From positions 1 through 38,378 of the forward strand of contig NZ_JANGCG010000021.1 of NCBI RefSeq assembly GCF_024462815.1: 38,378 nucleotides of DNA, in the 5' to 3' direction. The translations under genes and the position numbers were made by a program. The notes below the pieces were generated by a model that saw only the letters and a program-made list of their open reading frames with translations, was not told the origin of the DNA and ran no database searches. Of the stretch, positions 1 through 8,456 are shown piece after piece (positions within the stretch are counted from its first letter, which is position 1; each line of letters starts with the position of its first letter). Origin of the DNA: Gemmiger formicilis (lineage in GTDB: Bacteria > Bacillota > Clostridia > Oscillospirales > Ruminococcaceae).

Positions 1-1
1 T

Positions 2-115
2 GAGGCCGGGGACGGCTATCTGGTGACCTTCCCGCAGGGGGAAAATGTTCAGGCTCTGATAGATGACTATAAGGGACGGCTGTGGGATTTGGAAAACAAT
101 ATTTGGCAGCATTAA
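2..115 (+). CDS. 3' end of an unrecognised CDS (cut by left edge)
   Basis: Frame 2 is open from the left edge to a TAA at 113-115 and gives 37 residues, starting EAGDGYLVTFPQGENV and ending in LENNIWQH. The composition looks like real protein, and no start is visible because the gene begins outside the window. I do not recognise the family. The gene ends just before the low-GC ORF at 63-299, which overlaps it in another frame. Confidence 0.5.
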   Translation, partial: EAGDGYLVTFPQGENVQALIDDYKGRLWDLENNIWQH

Positions 116-299
116 AAGAGGTTTACAGAGGTGGAATTTTCCTTTTAAGTCACTAGAAATTGCAAAACTGTATTTGCGAAGTGCTGATTATAGTAAGAAA
201 AAGTCATGCGGTATTTATGAACTGAAAAGCGAAAATGGTAGACTTTCATACAAAATATTTGCAGACAATAAGGATTTACTCAGACTGTCGAAAAAGTAA
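63..299 (+). CDS. small hypothetical protein or gene remnant
   Basis: This is an open frame of 78 codons. Its first third overlaps the preceding gene in another frame and looks like noise. From about residue 30 the sequence becomes protein-like: it is Lys-, Tyr- and Glu-rich, with SADYSKKKSCGIYELK and GRLSYKIFADNKDLL. It is clearly lower in GC than the flanking DNA. There is no good ribosome binding site at the ATG at 63, so the true start is unclear and the ORF may be a 5'-damaged remnant of a mobile-element gene. The family is not recognised. Confidence 0.3.
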   Translation: MTIRDGCGIWKTIFGSIKRGLQRWNFPFKSLEIAKLYLRSADYSKKKSCGIYELKSENGRLSYKIFADNKDLLRLSKK

Positions 300-310
300 A
301 TTTTCAATCT

Positions 311-345
311 ATTTTCATCGGCGGACATGTGCCGACGATGAAAAT
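311..345. repeat. inverted repeat (10-bp arms)
   Basis: ATTTTCATCG at 311-320 and CGATGAAAAT at 336-345 are perfect reverse complements around a 15-nt loop. The loop holds a further CGGC/GCCG pairing option. It lies 12 bases after the stop at 299 and could act as a terminator-like hairpin, but there is no clear T-tract beyond it on the plus strand. It is the first of three hairpins in 311-499. Confidence 0.5.
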
Positions 346-420
346 ACCTCTAGAGCATAAAATCGCGTTCGAGTCGCCGTCAGGCATGAGAACGTGATTT
401 TTTGCGACAGGGTGAATCCA

Positions 421-499
421 AAGGAGGGGTGCAGGAGCGTGGCGCAGCCACACTGCGACGAACCCCTTCTTTGCGCGTGTCGGGTTTCCCAACACGCGC
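421..499. repeat. two tandem strong hairpins; possible structured RNA or interspersed repeat
   Basis: The first hairpin pairs AAGGAGGGGT (421-430) with ACCCCTTCTT (462-471), one mismatch, and encloses GTGGC-GCA-GCCAC (439-451). Immediately after it, GCGCGTGT (473-480) pairs perfectly with ACACGCGC (492-499), and an inner GGG/CCC extends the stem. The minus-strand ORFs across this stretch look like by-products of the repeat. Together with 311-345 this is a compact structured block between two damaged gene ends. Whether it is a non-coding RNA or a dispersed repeat cannot be decided from one copy. Confidence 0.4.
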
Positions 500-520
500 A
501 GGATTTACTGTTATATCTAA

Positions 521-692
521 GGCAACACCGCACAATTCCCGCCTAACGGCTTAAGCACCGCTCCGGCGGCTGCGGCACGGCATCTGCGTTGCCAAAATGC
601 TCGATAATACACAAAGTATTATCTGCGCTTTTGGCTTAGCATCTGCCGCACCTCGCTCGCCGTATCGGCACTTAGAATTATGCGGTATTGCC
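521..692. mobile_element. MITE-like palindromic element with terminal inverted repeats
   Basis: The left end GGCAACACCGCACAATTC (521-538) and the right end GAATTATGCGGTATTGCC (675-692) are 18-bp inverted repeats with 2 mismatches. They extend outward to 21 bp with one more mismatch. The interior is also self-complementary: TGCGGCA (571-577) faces TGCCGCA (644-650), and GATAATAC (603-610) pairs with GTATTATC (615-622) around a 4-nt loop. CTAA directly flanks both ends (517-520 and 693-696), compatible with a short target duplication, although part of it may belong to the repeat itself. The element has no coding capacity and looks like a non-autonomous insertion or REP-like element. Confidence 0.6.
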
Positions 693-787
693 CTAAAAAA
701 GAACAAAGGAAAAACTTACGAACTGGCAGGACTGCCTTTTGATTTGCCTTACACATGAGTAAGCCGGAAGTCACGTCTGGCGCTTCC

Positions 788-1417
788 TTATAAATCTGCA
801 AAATTTGCTTGTTTATCTAAAATATATGGGAATATTAAAGTAGCCTCACATCCTTGCGGGAAAGCATTGGAAAGTTTGAAATCGCCGTTATGCGTTGCGG
901 CGACTTGTCCAACAATAAGTAATCCAAGTCCATGCCTTAAATCGAGCCGTTCATCTGTACTTTCCATATAATGCGGCTTTTCTTCCAGCTCTTGCAGTTT
1001 TTCCGCAGACAGACCAGTTCCATTATCCGTAACCGCTAAGATAAGCTGGTTTTTGGATACCGCAAGGGAGATGCAGATTTCACAGCCCTGCGGGTTGTGT
1101 TTTATGCTGTTCTGGACAAGGTTGTTTACAGCCCGTGAAATCAATCTGGCATCACATTCCAATACAGCATTTTCAGCATCGGGAGCAATCTCGATTTCCA
1201 TGTTGTAGCCATCAGAAATTCCCGTATTCAACAAGTCTTCTACATAGAATCGCAGCAGTTTGGATAGGCGAACCGCCTCCTTATAAAGAGGCTGCATCTC
1301 ATATTCCAACTGTGATACTAAGTTCAAACCCTGTACCAGTTCTTTGATTTTTACGCTTTGATTCCGGATAATTTCTGCCTGTTCCCGAATGCTTTTATCG
1401 GCAGCATCACTTCCGTA
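788..1417 (-). pseudogene. 5'-truncated sensor histidine kinase (ATPase domain only)
   Basis: In frame from 1417 down to the stop at 788 the protein contains the end of a dimerisation helix (IREQAEIIRNQSVKIKELVQ), the N-box NLVQNSIKHN, the G1 box DNGTG and the G2 box RHGLGLLIVG, then a typical HATPase_c end. The phosphoacceptor-histidine segment and any sensor or membrane domain are missing. An in-frame TAA at 1418-1420 lies just upstream, and the only starts are weak ones such as TTG at 1327. Homology stops within about 10 bp of the stop codon of the GH2 gene at 1407, so the kinase was cut by the event that joined the two regions. The sequence resembles kinases paired with OmpR-type regulators of antimicrobial-peptide resistance. 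That resemblance is an inference. Confidence 0.75.
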
Positions 1418-3824
1418 TTATATCATAATCCCCGATGGGTACTGTAACTTTTCCAATATATCTTCCATCCGTCACAGTGAGGGTAAGCTCTGCCCCCTCA
1501 CCCGCTTGGACTACCGCCAACGCCTCGCCGTAGTAGGTGTCCGTGCGGCCTGTCACAAAGCCGATCTCATTGAAGGGGCAGGCGCTTCCCAAGCCCAGCA
1601 ATTTTCCGCCTGTGACCTCCACATGTAAAACGCCCCGCTCCAGCGGCTTCATCGTGCCGTTCTCGTCCGTGTACTGGAGACGGATGTGGCACAGTCGCCC
1701 CGGCTTTACCGCTGCTTCCTCGCAGACAGCCCGCAGCCGGGTTTCGGAAGAAGCTGTGTGGAGCGCACACGCCCCCATCTCTTTGCCCTTGCTGTCAAAT
1801 GCTATGGCCATGACCACGCCATCCTCATAGGTGCAGCGGAACTTGGCGATGCAGTCGTTTTTCAGCTCCTTTTTTCCAACGCTTTTACCATTTACCCGCA
1901 GATCCACCGTGTGGGCGCGGGCATAGACCTCCACGTTGGCCTGTTTCCCGGCACACCCTCGCCAGCTCCAGCTGGGCATTGCGTTCGTCATCTTCCATGC
2001 CGAGGGAGAGTGCTTATCACCCGTATGGTTCACCGGGCACACGGCAATGTAGGGGCCATTCTCCTGTTCCAGCGCCACTCGGGTGTAGAGCGCCTCGCCC
2101 AAGGGACGACCCGTCAGGTCGATGCGGCCGCTTCCGGCGGTTACCCAACCCAGTCCGCCATCGAACCGGGGGGCATAGTCAGCGTACTCCCAGCTGCCGA
2201 CGCCCACCTCGCCCAGGTAGTCCATGCCCGCCCAAACAAAATCACCGATGAGTCGGGGCTCCTTTTTGGCCAGCTCCCGGAACCTGTAGGCATCGTTACA
2301 GAAGGTCTCGCTGCCCAGAATCAGCCGATCCGGGTACTTTTTCAGATCCCGCTTGTAGCGGTAGATGCCGTAGTTGTAGCCTGCGATGTCCATGTTGGCA
2401 AAGGCGTCCCGGGTGCGCCAGTCGCAGGGCGGGATGGTGGCGCCCCGCTTCATGAACTCGTCCCCCAGCAGCCCTGCCATATCGTTGAAGAATTTGCTGC
2501 CCACCGCCTTCTCCTTGGTCTGCTTTCCGGCGGCCTTGGCCTTTTCCGCCTTTTCGGCTTCCTTCTTGGCCTTTTCGTCGCTGTACTGGCCGAAGCCCAC
2601 GGAGCTTAAAAAGTTGAAGAAGATGTTTACCCCGCAAGTGACAGGCCGGGTCGTGTCCAGAGAGTGAAGGTATTCGGTCAGTTCACGGGTCAGAGCAATC
2701 CCCTTTTCCTCCGCCGTCTCGGACACCTCGTTGCCGGTGGAGTACATCACCACAGACGGGTGGTTGTAGTCCTTGTCCACCATGTCCTTCAGATCCTGCC
2801 GCCACCAGTCCGGGAAATATTCCACATAGTCATGGAGGGTCTTGTGGATGTACCAGTGGTCGATGTATTCATCCAGCACCAACACGCCCAGGTGGTCGCA
2901 GGCATCCAGCAGAAACTTGGAGCAGGGGTTGTGGGCGGAGCGGATGGCGTTGTAGCCGTTTTCCTTCAAAATACGGATCTTCCGCCACTCGGAATCCTCA
3001 TAGCAGCAGGCCCCCAGCACGCCGTTGTCGTGATGAATACAGGCTCCTTGGAGGATGGTGCGTTTGCCGTTGAGCAAAAAGCCGCGCCTCCCCCACGCAA
3101 CGGTGCGTAAGCCGAAGGTCTCCGTGACCTCATCCGTACCAAAGCTTACTTGGCAGGTGTAGAGCTGGGGATTATCCGGGCTCCAGGGTTTGGCATTCTT
3201 CAGGGGGATGGTGAAGGCGATCTGTCCCTTCGTGCTGCCGGACACAGCGGCCAGCTCCCGCTCCCCGTCCAGAATCGAGATGCTGACCGGACCTGCCCCC
3301 TCCGTCTCCACCACAACCTCAACCTGGGCGGGATCAAGGGACAGGGTTCGGATTTTCACACCATTGAGCTTGATGTGCGCCTGATCCGCCGTCCACAGCT
3401 TCACCGGCCGGTAGATGCCCGCGCCGGAGTACCACCGGGAGTTGGGCTGGTCGGCGTTGCGGGCGATGACCTCCAAGGTGTTTTCCTCGTTTGCACGGAG
3501 TTTTCCCGTCAGGTCTACATAGAAGTTGGTGTAGCCGTAGGGTCGGAAGGCCAGCTTCTCCCCATTGAGCCGCACCTCGGCGTTGTGGTATACCCCCTCG
3601 AACTCCAGCACGGCCGTCTGCCCTGCCAGGGTTTTATCCGGGGTAAATACGTTTGTGTAAAGGTAGTCACTCCCTTCATACCACCCGGTGTTCACACCAC
3701 CGGCAGAGGCGGCCGTCCGGGGCTCAAGCAGGGCGGCATCGTGGGGCAGGGTAACGGGCGTTCCTGAACCCTTTTCCCCCAAGCGCTTCCAGCGCCAATT
3801 CTCGTTGAAATCTTTTGCTCTCAT
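1407..3824 (-). CDS. glycoside hydrolase family 2 (beta-galactosidase/glucuronidase type)
   Basis: This 805-residue GH2 enzyme shows the family domain order: a jelly-roll sugar-binding domain (about 1-145, with SRWYSGAGIYRPVKLW at 129-144), an immunoglobulin-like domain (about 150-245), a TIM barrel (about 250-600), and C-terminal beta domains. The predicted acid/base is E366 in YSTGNEVSE and the nucleophile is E506 in LGSETFCND. No signal peptide is seen, so it should be cytoplasmic and act on imported glycosides. The exact sugar cannot be read from sequence. A Lys/Glu/Ala-rich insert (about 415-441) interrupts the barrel. The start ATG has AAAGGAG 7 nt upstream. It is the last gene of the operon, 43 bp after the symporter, and its stop codon lies at the join with the truncated kinase. 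Confidence 0.9.
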   Translation of the reverse strand: MRAKDFNENWRWKRLGEKGSGTPVTLPHDAALLEPRTAASAGGVNTGWYEGSDYLYTNVFTPDKTLAGQTAVLEFEGVYHNAEVRLNGEKLAFRPYGYTNFYVDLTGKLRANEENTLEVIARNADQPNSRWYSGAGIYRPVKLWTADQAHIKLNGVKIRTLSLDPAQVEVVVETEGAGPVSISILDGERELAAVSGSTKGQIAFTIPLKNAKPWSPDNPQLYTCQVSFGTDEVTETFGLRTVAWGRRGFLLNGKRTILQGACIHHDNGVLGACCYEDSEWRKIRILKENGYNAIRSAHNPCSKFLLDACDHLGVLVLDEYIDHWYIHKTLHDYVEYFPDWWRQDLKDMVDKDYNHPSVVMYSTGNEVSETAEEKGIALTRELTEYLHSLDTTRPVTCGVNIFFNFLSSVGFGQYSDEKAKKEAEKAEKAKAAGKQTKEKAVGSKFFNDMAGLLGDEFMKRGATIPPCDWRTRDAFANMDIAGYNYGIYRYKRDLKKYPDRLILGSETFCNDAYRFRELAKKEPRLIGDFVWAGMDYLGEVGVGSWEYADYAPRFDGGLGWVTAGSGRIDLTGRPLGEALYTRVALEQENGPYIAVCPVNHTGDKHSPSAWKMTNAMPSWSWRGCAGKQANVEVYARAHTVDLRVNGKSVGKKELKNDCIAKFRCTYEDGVVMAIAFDSKGKEMGACALHTASSETRLRAVCEEAAVKPGRLCHIRLQYTDENGTMKPLERGVLHVEVTGGKLLGLGSACPFNEIGFVTGRTDTYYGEALAVVQAGEGAELTLTVTDGRYIGKVTVPIGDYDIIRK

Positions 3825-3867
3825 TCTGCATCTCCTTTAAGCGAAAAGAAATGGAAATCCACATAGC

Positions 3868-5337
3868 CTATCCCTTGCACTGCTTTTTTCTCTGCGCAAT
3901 GGTTTCCTGCTCTGCGGGGAGATCCCGCTCCACCGTCCACAGCAGCATCAGCGCGGCACAGATGGCGTAGGCCACCGTCTCGATCCAGATATAGCTGATG
4001 CCGATGGTGGACTGTACGGCGGCGGATTGGGTCATGGCGGCGGCAGCGGCGGCGTCTTTCGGGGGCGCCACATAGCCGGAACCGCCCAGCATGGCCATAA
4101 AGATAGCATTGCAGATGGGGGTGGCGGCCACCATGACGGAGCTATAGATGGACATGGTGAGGCCATCGGTGCGGATGCCGCTTTTGAACTCAATGTGGTC
4201 GATGACATCGGCCAGCATGGCCAAAATCAGATAGGCGGCGGGGGCAGAGCCCAGACACTTCAGCGCCACGCCGATGGCTACGGGGACAATCTGCCCGCCG
4301 CCAAGACCTGCGATGATGCCGCCAGCCACGCCCACCAGCATACCGACCATAACCACCACGCGCTTGCTCAGCTTGTTGGCCAGGGGAACCACCACTGCGG
4401 CAGCCACCGCCATGGGGATGGCCCCCAACACGGCCAGGATGGTCTGCGCCATGCCCCAGTCGATGGTTCCGGCTGCGCCGATGACCCACTGGCAGAAGTA
4501 GCTCATGGAGCCGTTCTTCATGGCACCGCTGCACTGGAAGGCCAGGTAAAACAGGATGATCAGCCACCACCACTTCTCGCTGGTAACCGCTTTGAGCTGT
4601 TCGCCCATGGAGGCGGTTTTAACCCGGGCGGCACCGCTGCCCTCGCCCAAAAGCTCCTCTGTGACCCGCTCGCGGGTAAACTTGAACTGGAGGTAAATCG
4701 TAAGGGCGGAGAAGATGGCTACACCCAGCATCACCAGGAACCACATATGCTGATCTTCCTTCATCACGTTGGACACCAGCACGGGGAAGATCATGGAACC
4801 CACGCCCATAACGCCAAGACCGGCCACGTTGGTAAAGGAGGCCAGAGCCCCCCTTTGCTGGCTGTTGCGGGTGGACACGGGGATGAGGGTGGAGTTGGCG
4901 GTGTTGTAGATGGGGTAAGCCACCGCGTAATAGAGGTTATAGGCGATGGCGATCCACACCATTTTCGCGGTTCCTTCAAAGGGGACGATAAACATAAGCA
5001 CGCTGGACACGCTGAGGGTCAGGGCGGACAGCAGCACCCAAGGGCGCGCCTTGCCTGCCAGAACGCGGGTGCGCTCGATAAGCTGACCCACAATCAGGTT
5101 GGCAGCCACAATCAGCAGGGTGGACACCAGCTGAAGGACGGACAGGAACCCGGTGTCCAGCTTCAGCACATCGGTGAAATACTTGTTCAAAAAGCTGGTG
5201 AATATGCCCGAGGACAGCAGCGCCCCGAAGGGGCCGATGAAGTAGCCGATCAGCATCTCCGGCAGCTTCACGTCCGGGGACTTCACCAGAGAGCCGGTCA
5301 GCGGGGTGTTCCAAAACCCGGTTTGCTTTTTACTCAT
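3868..5337 (-). CDS. GPH-family sugar:cation symporter (MelB-like MFS)
   Basis: This is a 489-residue polytopic protein with about 12 hydrophobic helices and a glycoside-pentoside-hexuronide symporter pattern: an early LIGYFIGPFGALL helix, the cytoplasmic loop LIERTRVLAGKARPWVLL corresponding to the conserved DRTRTRWGKFRPWLL region of the family, and a long central loop (EELLGEGSGAARVKT) between the two halves. It probably imports a mono- or disaccharide or small glycoside by cation symport. I chose the ATG at 5337 because AGGAG lies 8 nt before it. An in-frame upstream ATG at 5382 has no such site. It is placed between GH3 enzyme C and the cytoplasmic GH2 gene, which fits uptake followed by intracellular hydrolysis. 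Confidence 0.88.
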   Translation of the reverse strand: MSKKQTGFWNTPLTGSLVKSPDVKLPEMLIGYFIGPFGALLSSGIFTSFLNKYFTDVLKLDTGFLSVLQLVSTLLIVAANLIVGQLIERTRVLAGKARPWVLLSALTLSVSSVLMFIVPFEGTAKMVWIAIAYNLYYAVAYPIYNTANSTLIPVSTRNSQQRGALASFTNVAGLGVMGVGSMIFPVLVSNVMKEDQHMWFLVMLGVAIFSALTIYLQFKFTRERVTEELLGEGSGAARVKTASMGEQLKAVTSEKWWWLIILFYLAFQCSGAMKNGSMSYFCQWVIGAAGTIDWGMAQTILAVLGAIPMAVAAAVVVPLANKLSKRVVVMVGMLVGVAGGIIAGLGGGQIVPVAIGVALKCLGSAPAAYLILAMLADVIDHIEFKSGIRTDGLTMSIYSSVMVAATPICNAIFMAMLGGSGYVAPPKDAAAAAAMTQSAAVQSTIGISYIWIETVAYAICAALMLLWTVERDLPAEQETIAQRKKQCKG

Positions 5338-5378
5338 GATGTTCACTCCTGCTTGTTTTGATCCATGTTTGCTGTGAT

Positions 5379-5417
5379 GCAAATCCTACCCGGCATAAAC
5401 TGCCGGATCGGGTTTGC
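5379..5417 (-). terminator. intercistronic hairpin, attenuator-like
   Basis: CCGGCA (5390-5395) and TGCCGG (5401-5406) form the core stem around a 5-nt loop, and GCAAA (5379-5383) with TTTGC (5413-5417) extends it. It fills the 82-bp gap between GH3 enzyme C and the symporter gene. There is no T-tract in the direction of transcription, so partial attenuation or mRNA processing is more likely than full termination. Confidence 0.4.
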
Positions 5418-5419
5418 CT

Positions 5420-8374
5420 TTATTTCTCGACTTGCTTTTTCTTAAAGCGGAGCATCATGAACACACTGCCCACAGTAAGAACGGCGCAGACTGCTGTGGC
5501 AGCATACAGTGCAATCTGCCACCAGGGCGTGACCATCACCACCGTGGCGTTGCCAATGTTCATGGCGTTGGTTCGCGTCACGCTGTATACCACATTTTTT
5601 GCCGCGTTATGGACTGCCGCAGCGATAGCGGGGTCGTTGTCCGTGCCATCCAGGGTACCCATATCTCCCTTCTGGCCGCACCAATAGTCCTGCCCGGCCA
5701 GCACGCCCAAACGGTAGTCCATCCACTTGGCGTTGATGGCCATGTCTGTGATTGCAGAGCCTTCCATGCCCCATTCATCCCGGAGGACACCGGTCATCAG
5801 GCCATGATGGGCGCCAGCCCAAACCACACCGAGGCGGTTAAAGGAACTCATGACGTTGGACGCTCCGCCGCGGACAGCACCCTCAAAGCTCTCCAGATAC
5901 AGCTCGCGGATGGACTGCTCGTTGGCCCAGACAGAGATACCATAGCGCCCCTGCTCCTGGTCATTGAGTGCAAAGTGCTTCACGAACGCCTGCATGCCCC
6001 GGTCATGCAGTCCTTTGACCTGCGCGGCGCAGATTTCGCCGGACAGCCAACCGTCCTCGGAATAGTATTCGTTGTGACGACCCAGATAGGGGCTTCGGTG
6101 GATGTTGGCACCGGGGGCATAGATGCCCGCCACAGCAGCCGCATTGTCGCCGGATTGAGCGTGGAGCATATCCTCGCCCATGCACTTGCCCACCTCCTGA
6201 ATCAGCTCCAAATTGTAGGTGGCCGCCATGACGTCCTCAGAGGTAAACGCCATACCGTTGCTCCCGCCCACCATGCTTTTGGTGAAACCGGTGGGGCCGT
6301 CAAACTCCTGGGTGGCGGGCAGGTTAATGGCGGGGAGCACCTGGGTCTGATAGGAACCGTTGTAAATCAGGTTCAGCATATCCCCATAGGCGATCTGGCT
6401 GATCAGGTCATCCCAGGCGGGATCGTTATAGTCCTTGTCCACAAAGTCGATGGCGTTGAGGGAACCGCCTGTCCCGGCGGCAGGAGCCTGATTCACATCG
6501 CCCCAATACAGCTGCTTGTATTTTTCCACAAGAGCCGCCCGGCCGGACTCCTCATGGGTCAGTCCATCGGCCCACATGGCGTCCGTGACCCGCAGACTGA
6601 CGGCGGCCTGTGGGAATGTCCCGGTCCAGTTGCTGCGCGTGAGATAGACCACCTGCTGATCCTCCGCGCCTTCGTACTTGTTCAGATCGGCATTGTCAAA
6701 CAGGTTGGTGATTGGGTTGCCGGTGGCGGAGGAAACAGCATAGGTCGTGGTGTCCAATGCGCTGTTCGTCCACTTGGCGGTGAGGGCTGCATCGCCGGTG
6801 CCGGTCATGCGGCTCTGATCCGCGCCCTTGGCCATCAGGATGTTATTGATGGCGTTGTGTGCATCGGTGCCCACGGTGAAGTAATAGTCCCCGGCGTCCA
6901 AGATATAGGTCTTGGCGGCGTTGGCATCATAGCTGGTGATGTCCTCCTTGGGCACGTTGATGGTGAAATGCTCCGTCGCGCCGGACTTGATCTCCTTCTT
7001 GTCAAAGCCGCACAGCTCCACGGCGGCCTTTTCAATGCCGTTCTCCCGGTCATAATCCGTATAAGGGGACTGGAAATAGATCTGCACCGTATGCTTGCCG
7101 TCCATGCTGCCGGTGTTGGTTACATCCACGCCAATATCAAAGGAATCGCCCTTGTCCTCCACGGTAAAGTTGGAGTAGCTGAACGTGGTGTAGCTCAGGC
7201 CGGTGCCGAAGGGGAAGGCAACATCGGCGTTGTAATCGTAGTCGCCCGCGCTGCCCTGACCCAGCACGTAGTCCTCATACCGTGTCTCATAGTAGCGGTA
7301 GCCCACGTAGATGCCCTCTTGGTAGACCACGTAGTTCATATTGCATTTGTCGATGCCGGGGGCGGTATTGTTCTGGGCAAAGGCCAGATCATACTGGGAT
7401 GCGTTGGTATAGGGGTAGGCATCATAGTTGACCATGGCGGGGGAGGAATGGTTATCCTTCAGGAAGGTGTCCACGATGCGCCCGGAAGGGTTCACTTTGC
7501 CCGCCAGGATGTCCGCCACGGCGGGCAGGCCGTTGATGCCCATGTTTCCGGTCCATACCACCGCGTCGATGTCATACTCATCAAGGAAATCCAGTTGGAG
7601 GGTGCTGGAAGAGTTGAGCAGCACAATGATCTTTTTGAACGTCCCCTGTTCCTTGAGCGTCTTCAGATTTTCAAGCAAGTCCATTTCTTCCTTGCACAGA
7701 CGGAGATAGTCACCGTCCGTCATATAGGGTTCCAGCTCGGTCAGACCGGAGGGCAGGTCCGCACCTTCTCCGGAGGAACGGGACAGCACGACCAGCGCTG
7801 CATCGCCATAGCTGGCAAAGGTGGATTTCAGCGCATCGGTATATTTGTCCCATGGCACCTCGTTGATGCGATACTGGGAGGGATCTCCGCCGGAGAGGGA
7901 GGCGTTTTCCCGCTTATAGCCGCTGGTGACATAGAATTTCCACAGGTCAGTGTTGACGCACCCGGGCTGGAAGCTGTCCTCCAGCGCGGAGTACAGGCTG
8001 GCTCCCTCGCCGGTGGAGACAAAGGCGGAGCCGGTGCCCACCTTCACGGGATCGACAGAGGATTGAGAAAAACAAGAAATTTTAGAATCCGGGGCCAGGG
8101 GAAGGGCGCCGTCCCGGTTCAGTAGCACCGAAGCGCCCTCCGCCATCACCTGACGGCACACGTTCCAGTCGTTGGCCACCAGTTCCTCCTCAGAGTCGTA
8201 ATTGGTCCAGTAAAAGATCTGGGCATTGGGGTCTTTGACGATTTTCTGCGTTTCGGCGTTCAACGCCACATTGATCATCGGAGCAAAGTAACCGGTGATG
8301 GGAATCGCCGTGACACAGACAGCTGTGAGGACAGCAAAACTCGCCATGGGTATTTTCCAAATATTTTTCTTCAT
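5420..8374 (-). CDS. GH3 enzyme C, domain-permuted and anchored at both ends
   Basis: This 984-residue predicted beta-glucosidase-type GH3 has inverted domain order. After an N-terminal membrane helix (about 8-30) comes the GH3 C-domain (about 65-395, LLNRDGALPL, predicted acid/base E203 in SSGEGADLP, FPFGTGLSYT). An Fn3-like domain follows (about 400-515, VTNTGSMDGKHTVQIYF). The TIM-barrel domain comes last (about 650-935, NIHRSPYLGR, K799-H800, predicted nucleophile D877 in SAITDMAINA). The C-terminus is TPWW, a second helix (about 951-975) and a basic tail. MKK at the N-end and KKK at the C-end predict both termini inside and the enzyme outside. The ATG at 8374 has GGAGG 7 nt upstream. An earlier in-frame ATG at 8434 lacks a site. 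It is closely similar to enzyme B just upstream. Confidence 0.9.
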   Translation of the reverse strand: MKKNIWKIPMASFAVLTAVCVTAIPITGYFAPMINVALNAETQKIVKDPNAQIFYWTNYDSEEELVANDWNVCRQVMAEGASVLLNRDGALPLAPDSKISCFSQSSVDPVKVGTGSAFVSTGEGASLYSALEDSFQPGCVNTDLWKFYVTSGYKRENASLSGGDPSQYRINEVPWDKYTDALKSTFASYGDAALVVLSRSSGEGADLPSGLTELEPYMTDGDYLRLCKEEMDLLENLKTLKEQGTFKKIIVLLNSSSTLQLDFLDEYDIDAVVWTGNMGINGLPAVADILAGKVNPSGRIVDTFLKDNHSSPAMVNYDAYPYTNASQYDLAFAQNNTAPGIDKCNMNYVVYQEGIYVGYRYYETRYEDYVLGQGSAGDYDYNADVAFPFGTGLSYTTFSYSNFTVEDKGDSFDIGVDVTNTGSMDGKHTVQIYFQSPYTDYDRENGIEKAAVELCGFDKKEIKSGATEHFTINVPKEDITSYDANAAKTYILDAGDYYFTVGTDAHNAINNILMAKGADQSRMTGTGDAALTAKWTNSALDTTTYAVSSATGNPITNLFDNADLNKYEGAEDQQVVYLTRSNWTGTFPQAAVSLRVTDAMWADGLTHEESGRAALVEKYKQLYWGDVNQAPAAGTGGSLNAIDFVDKDYNDPAWDDLISQIAYGDMLNLIYNGSYQTQVLPAINLPATQEFDGPTGFTKSMVGGSNGMAFTSEDVMAATYNLELIQEVGKCMGEDMLHAQSGDNAAAVAGIYAPGANIHRSPYLGRHNEYYSEDGWLSGEICAAQVKGLHDRGMQAFVKHFALNDQEQGRYGISVWANEQSIRELYLESFEGAVRGGASNVMSSFNRLGVVWAGAHHGLMTGVLRDEWGMEGSAITDMAINAKWMDYRLGVLAGQDYWCGQKGDMGTLDGTDNDPAIAAAVHNAAKNVVYSVTRTNAMNIGNATVVMVTPWWQIALYAATAVCAVLTVGSVFMMLRFKKKQVEK

Positions 8375-8401
8375 GCAGATTCCTCCCTTTATAGATAAGA
8401 G

Positions 8402-8445
8402 AAAGGCGGGTCGTGGGCGCAGCCTGTGCCCCACAGCCCGCCTTT
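8402..8445 (-). terminator. hairpin terminator/attenuator between GH3 enzymes B and C
   Basis: AAAGGCGGG (8402-8410) and CCCGCCTTT (8437-8445) are perfect 9-bp arms. An inner GTGGG/CCCAC stem extends the hairpin. On the minus strand the stem is followed by TTTCTCTTATCT, a broken T-tract, so termination is probably partial. Transcripts that pass it go on into enzyme C, the symporter and GH2. Confidence 0.65.
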
Positions 8446-8456
8446 TGATGGATACG

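Noticed and set aside
304..533. Short minus-strand ORFs of 63 and 72 codons
   Set aside because: They lie over the hairpin block and are explained by repeat structure. There is no ribosome site and no protein-like pattern.
5414..8125. 903-codon plus-strand open frame
   Set aside because: It is exactly antisense to GH3 enzyme C. Gly/His/Val-rich composition and lack of motifs show it is a shadow of a high-GC gene.
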